NCBI RefSeq assembly: GCF_003044065.1
Contig: NZ_PZJJ01000028.1
Coordinates: 1-42,989 of the forward strand
Length of the DNA: 42,989 nt
Origin: Alkalicoccus saliphilus
GTDB lineage: Bacteria; Bacillota; Bacilli; Bacillales; Salisediminibacteriaceae
Reading direction: 5' to 3'
Shown: positions 42,869 to 42,989 of the stretch, piece by piece
Position numbering within the stretch: position 1 is the stretch's first letter
How the letters are laid out: each line of letters opens with the position of its first letter
Position numbers and translations under genes: made by a program
The notes under the pieces: generated by a model
What the model saw: only the letters and a program-made list of their open reading frames with translations
Databases searched by the model: none
Told to the model about the DNA's origin: nothing

Positions 42869-42989
42869 TGTACCCTATAGAGTAGACACATTAAAAAGTC
42901 TACCTATAGGGTACTTTTTTGTATAATGAGAAATAGATAATGAGTAAAGATCGGGGAGAAGATCATGACGAAAAAAACATTCACAGAGA
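42869..42989 (+). mobile_element. probable left end of an IS3-family insertion sequence
   Basis: Begins TGTACCCTATAG (TG ends are usual for IS3). GTACCCTATAGAGTAGAC (42870-42887) and GTCTACCTATAGGGTAC (42898-42914) form a 17-bp inverted repeat with one bulge, followed by TTTTTT, which would stop transcription entering from outside. A TATAAT box (42922-42927) precedes the orfA-like start at 42965. The call rests on this layout, the eight visible residues and recall of related elements. Confidence 0.45.
42965..42989 (+). CDS. 5' end of a gene, possibly IS3-type transposase OrfA (runs off window)
   Basis: ATG 42965 after GGGGAGA gives MTKKTFTE before the window ends. Some Bacillus IS3-family OrfA/HTH proteins begin with very similar residues (M-K--FTEEE), and the inverted repeat upstream fits an IS end. 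Too short for certainty. Confidence 0.4.

Noticed and set aside
42870-42914. Operator of a metal or efflux regulator (TACCC...GGGTA palindromes)
   Set aside because: The TG end, terminator-like T run and the residues after the ATG fit an IS end better; kept only as a weak alternative.

Overview
The window is a chromosomal segment from a low-to-mid GC Gram-positive bacterium of the Bacillaceae. Evidence: Bacillus-type gene families (glutamate synthase, YkhA-type thioesterase, aspartokinase III, hom-thrC-thrB), strong GGAGG ribosome sites, sigma-A-like promoters, GTG and TTG starts, and lipoboxes. The secreted proteins are very rich in Asp and Glu, which suggests (inference) a halophilic or alkaliphilic relative rather than B. 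subtilis itself.

Layout. 1-4.1 kb: start of an unknown gene, a phased repeat array, an AEC-type permease, an ABC ATPase broken by one frameshift, and a succinate-semialdehyde dehydrogenase. 4.2-10.8 kb: gltB-gltD (glutamate synthase), with a structured leader and a dispersed repeat between the two genes. 10.9-12.8 kb: a small membrane protein, an acyl-CoA thioesterase, and a CHY zinc-finger protein with an azoreductase. 12.9-13.1 kb: a second phased array. 13.1-21.1 kb: a leftward peptide ABC transporter operon (two permeases, two ATPases) divergent from two tandem paralogous binding lipoproteins. 21.2-26.7 kb: aspartokinase, cytoplasmic-type alpha-amylase, MetA, a HAD phosphatase and tRNA-Arg(CCT). 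27-33 kb: an acidic DUF4352-like lipoprotein, decayed DNA, and a PTS operon (PRD regulator, EIIA, EIIB, EIIC) with a cre-like site at its promoter; the EIIC frame is broken at a run of eight G. 33-38 kb: repeat-rich DNA, a DoxX gene behind a structured leader, and leftward hom-thrC-thrB. 38.5-42 kb: an acetamidase/formamidase-family enzyme and a HEAT-repeat membrane protein overlapping a processive-type glycosyltransferase. 42-43 kb: repeats and what looks like the left end of an IS3-family element.

How the genes connect: aspartokinase, hom, thrB, thrC and metA cover most of the aspartate-to-threonine and homoserine-to-methionine branch points, though in three separate units. gltBD supplies glutamate. 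The peptide transporter and the PTS import carbon and nitrogen sources.

The most unusual signals are not protein genes: (1) two arrays of a TAATCATTA-centred motif whose spacings (21, 19, 20/21, 31, 21) agree between copies and stay near whole helical turns; (2) five copies of a dispersed element whose flanks are conserved while the central hairpin changes sequence but keeps its pairing; (3) a structured leader before doxX resembling my recollection of the yjdF motif; (4) terminators duplicated on both sides of repeat-rich inserts at two loci. No CRISPR array, prophage or defence island was seen.
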